Positions 61,993 to 64,000 of a DNA stretch of 64,000 nt are shown piece by piece. Each line of letters starts with the position of its first letter. Position 1 is the first letter of the stretch. The position numbers and the translations under genes were made by a program. The stretch lies in the NCBI RefSeq assembly GCF_020991415.1, contig NZ_JAJMOY010000003.1:186001-250000 (forward strand). Direction: 5' to 3'. The notes below the pieces were generated by a model. It was not told where the DNA came from. It was given only the letters and a program-made list of their open reading frames with translations, and searched no databases. The stretch is from Flavobacterium sp. ENC (lineage in GTDB: Bacteria; Bacteroidota; Bacteroidia; Flavobacteriales; Flavobacteriaceae).

Positions 61993-62047
61993 AAAGGTAA
62001 AATGTGAAATGTTGATTTAAATATCCTACATCTCACATTTTACCTTT
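61993..62047 (-). terminator. Long-stem terminator of the NUMOD4 gene
   Basis: A perfect 15-bp stem, AAAGGTAAAATGTGA (61993-62007) with 62033-62047, and a 25-base AT-rich loop, 19 bp beyond the stop codon at 62067. Confidence 0.65.
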
Positions 62048-62066
62048 AGTATTTTAGTAAAGTTGA

Positions 62067-62651
62067 TTAAACCTTAATATGTCCCCAGTTTTCACCGCTG
62101 GCAATTCTTCTGATCTGCATTTCGCTTACGCCAAATTGCTTGGCAATCATTTTCAGACGCGTTTTTTGTTCGGGCCTGGCCAGGATTTTCTTTATTAACA
62201 TCACTTTGGTCGTGGTTAATTTTCTTCCGTCGGCTTTTAGGTTGTGTTCAATCAGATTCTTTTTGGCCTGAATTACATGAGGGCTTTTGCGGCTGTGTTC
62301 CATCATTTCGGCTTTTGTTGCCCAGCGTAAATTGCTGACATCATCATTGCTTCTGTTGTAATCCAGATGGAGTACATAACTTTGTTCTTCTGATTTTTTC
62401 GGAATGAAATACTGCGCTACTAATTTATATAAGAAAAGATATTTATTGACAATTTTGTCATCTTTCTTCACTTTGAAACGGAATGTCGGATATCCGTCGC
62501 TTAGGCCTCCTTTTAAAAGCCGGCCGTTTTGTATTTCGTCGGTAAAACTTATTAATCTTCCTCTGTTTGAAATGGCGTATTTAAGTTGCAAAGAGGCATT
62601 TATTTCTATTTCTTTGAATTCTTCGTTTGGATAAAATCTATTTATTGGCAT
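62067..62651 (-). CDS. NUMOD4/HNH-type protein
   Basis: A 194-residue protein related to free-standing homing endonucleases. A NUMOD4-like N-terminal segment (YAISNRGRLISFTDEIQNGR) precedes an HNH-like block (VLHLDYNRSNDDVSNLRWAT) and a helical C-terminus with a helix-turn-helix-like LKMIAKQFGVSEMQIRRIAS. The first His of the canonical HH is a Leu here, so nuclease activity is uncertain, although such single genes are common and intact in Flavobacterium. It is not inside an intron. It is downstream of the LytTR regulator gene on the same strand, 200 bp apart. Confidence 0.8.
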   Translation of the reverse strand: MPINRFYPNEEFKEIEINASLQLKYAISNRGRLISFTDEIQNGRLLKGGLSDGYPTFRFKVKKDDKIVNKYLFLYKLVAQYFIPKKSEEQSYVLHLDYNRSNDDVSNLRWATKAEMMEHSRKSPHVIQAKKNLIEHNLKADGRKLTTTKVMLIKKILARPEQKTRLKMIAKQFGVSEMQIRRIASGENWGHIKV

Positions 62652-62851
62652 TGTCTTTTACATTTGATTTGATTCTCAAATATAAAAAATTCAAAAAGGA
62701 CAAAGGCTATAGGATTGGTTTTGAAGGGCAGTTTTATGATTCTTATAACGCTATTTTAACTTTTTTAAGAACTTTTTTAGCATTTGAAAACGGATTTTAC
62801 TGCCTAAAATTTAAAAACCAATACTTTTTTGAACCAAAAATTAGCATTAAT

Positions 62852-63616
62852 TTACTGATCAAGCCAATTCTTGAAATTGTTTATTTCCTTTTTGCTGATG
62901 ATTATCGGGTCGTCTTCTACAGGTCGAACGGTAAGTTTCAGTTCGATTTTCTGATTGGAATGTTTGATGACTTCTTTGATAATGTTTCTGTTTACAATGT
63001 ATTTTCTGTTGACTTTAAAGAAAATAACCGGATCCAGATTGTGAATGATGTCGGTAAGGGTATTATCGTATAAATGGCTGTTTCCTGAATTTACATAAAT
63101 AAAAAGGTGCTTGCCCGAAGCGACAAAGTAGGTAATATCATTTTCGTTAACAGAAATAAGTTTGTATCCGTGGTTGACTAAAAAGTGACGCTGGATTTTG
63201 CTGGTTTCCGGATTTTCGAGTGCAACCAGTGACTGAATGGTAGCATCGCTGTTGAAAGTGTTTTTTATTTTTTTAAATTTTTCCAGTGCTTCAAACAATT
63301 CCTGTTCTTCAAAAGGTTTCAGGAGATAATCGATCGTAAAATGTTTGAAAACCCTTATGGCGTAAGAATCATAAGCTGTAACGAAAATAACAGGGCAGGC
63401 GATAATGGTTTTTTCGAAAATTTCGAGACTTTTTCCGTCGCCGAGATGAATGTCCATAAAAGCCAGGTCAACGTTATTTTCAGCAAAAAAAACAACGGCT
63501 TCTTTTACCGATTTTAAAACTGTTATTTCTGCGATCGGTACAATATTTTGCTGTTCTAAAATAGATTTCAGATAACTCGAAGCAAGATATTCATCTTCAA
63601 CAATGGCAATTTTCAT
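62852..63616 (-). CDS. LytTR-family response regulator
   Basis: A 254-residue two-component regulator. The receiver domain (about 1-120) has KIAIVEDEYLASSYLKS, the phospho-aspartate in NVDLAFMDIHLGDGKS and the Thr/Lys switch in VFVTAYDSYA and YLLKPFEEQE. The C-terminal LytTR DNA-binding domain (about 150-254) has FLVNHGYKLISVNENDITYF and FFKVNRKYIVNRNIIKEV. Regulators of this type often pair with 7TM or 5TM LytS-like kinases; no kinase gene is adjacent in the window. A minus-strand TATATTTG box lies at 63673-63680. Confidence 0.93.
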   Translation of the reverse strand: MKIAIVEDEYLASSYLKSILEQQNIVPIAEITVLKSVKEAVVFFAENNVDLAFMDIHLGDGKSLEIFEKTIIACPVIFVTAYDSYAIRVFKHFTIDYLLKPFEEQELFEALEKFKKIKNTFNSDATIQSLVALENPETSKIQRHFLVNHGYKLISVNENDITYFVASGKHLFIYVNSGNSHLYDNTLTDIIHNLDPVIFFKVNRKYIVNRNIIKEVIKHSNQKIELKLTVRPVEDDPIIISKKEINNFKNWLDQ

Positions 63617-63672
63617 CTTCTTTTGAATGGTGTATTGCTTTGATACTACTACAAAGCTGGTATTTGACTCTG

Positions 63673-63680
63673 CAAATATA
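63673..63680 (-). promoter_or_regulatory. -7 promoter box of the LytTR regulator
   Basis: Minus-strand TATATTTG, an exact TAnnTTTG match, 56 bases before the ATG at 63616; no clear -33 element. Confidence 0.4.
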
Positions 63681-63802
63681 TTAGTTAAGCTTTATAATTG
63701 ATGATACTGAATTGTTTTTTTATTCAAATTTTGAAGGGATTTTGTTTCACGAGAACGTTTAAACCAGGTAATGTGTTTTTATTTTACTGCTTTAATAAAC
63801 AA

Positions 63803-63834
63803 AAAGAGGCCCAGTTTTGCAACTGGACCTCTTT
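63803..63834 (-). terminator. Terminator of the SusD-like gene
   Basis: A 14-bp stem with one wobble (63803-63816 with 63821-63834) and loop TTGC, flanked by T runs in the direction of the minus-strand gene. Confidence 0.8.
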
Positions 63835-63852
63835 CAAAAAAAACAATAGGTA

Positions 63853-64000
63853 TTATAGATTGGGATTGTTTAATCTCGCATTTGCCGGGTAGATAATGGT
63901 ATAACGCGGATCGTTTTGTATCAGTTTGTAAGTGTCACCATCTAGTGTATGGATGATTTCTTTTTGTGTTGTTCTTCTTAAATCAAACCAACGGTGTCCT
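63853..64000 (-). CDS. SusD/RagB-family outer membrane protein, C-terminal fragment
   Basis: The window ends inside this gene; 48 codons and the stop TAA (63853-63855) are present. GHRWFDLRRTTQKEI and the end YPANARLNNPNL match the conserved C-terminus of SusD-type lipoproteins, which sit on the outer face beside a SusC TonB-dependent transporter and bind glycans or peptides. The SusC gene would lie further right. The C-terminal glycan-site details cannot be judged from so short a piece. Confidence 0.85.
   Translation of the reverse strand, partial: GHRWFDLRRTTQKEIIHTLDGDTYKLIQNDPRYTIIYPANARLNNPNL

Noticed and set aside
62067..62651. Homing endonuclease inside an intron or intein
   Set aside because: The gene stands free between a regulator and lpdA with its own terminator; no split host gene is visible.

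Overview
The window is a chromosomal segment of a Flavobacterium-like Bacteroidota. The evidence is the -7 promoter boxes of the TAnnTTTG type, a type IX secretion sorting domain on a secreted nuclease, a SusD-type outer membrane protein, bacillithiol synthesis (BshB1), a menaquinone-type isochorismate synthase, many lipoprotein and Sec signal peptides ending in FSQ or FAQ, and generally AT-rich DNA. Most of the window is ordinary housekeeping and accessory chromosome with single genes or short operons separated by repeat-rich spacers.

Layout. 1-3910 is a conspicuously AT-rich island holding the 3' part of an OLD-family ATPase/TOPRIM nuclease overlapped by a UvrD-like helicase, which is the architecture of a Gabija anti-phage system; it is closed by an 18-bp perfect hairpin. 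3925-5613 holds two small DNA-binding regulators, a 56-residue membrane protein, a broken second copy of a regulator 5' end and three 55-bp repeats containing palindromes. 5948-8842 is a three-gene secreted copper operon: a multicopper-oxidase-like protein that has lost its copper ligands, a small Cys/His protein, and a tyrosinase with a fungal-type Cys-X-His motif and a plant-like C-terminal domain. I regard this operon as the best candidate for an undescribed system. 8908-9850 is a sixfold tandem array of a roughly 153-bp hairpin element, followed by a polyvalent-protein-type kinase gene with an odd overlapping 5' reading frame.

10628-29000 contains acyl-CoA ligase, an outer membrane barrel, PurL, a T9SS-exported endonuclease I, a beta-helix lipoprotein, a thioesterase / M48 peptidase / MenF cluster, BshB1 and tRNA-His. 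29514-41314 contains a zinc metalloprotease, a 1227-residue hybrid sensor kinase, aldehyde dehydrogenase, a pseudouridine synthase, PanB and serine dehydratase. 41633-56152 carries an antiporter, several small stress-type proteins (DUF2625, VOC, 2H phosphoesterase, two DUF1801, SRPBCC, LOG, GNAT), a lactonase/MBL pair, AraC and NmrA proteins, a SUFU protein and an arginase-family protein. 56220-56718 is a divergent SymE-like toxin / HTH regulator pair with palindromes between the genes. The right end has an SPFH protein with repeated N-terminal modules, a TPM protein, dihydrolipoyl dehydrogenase, a NUMOD4/HNH protein, a LytTR response regulator and the 3' end of a SusD-like gene.

The intergenic DNA is unusually repetitive. 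At least six families of dispersed hairpins or short tandem repeats recur across the window. Coordinates, motifs and promoter calls were read by eye; no homology search was run, so product names rest on motif recognition.
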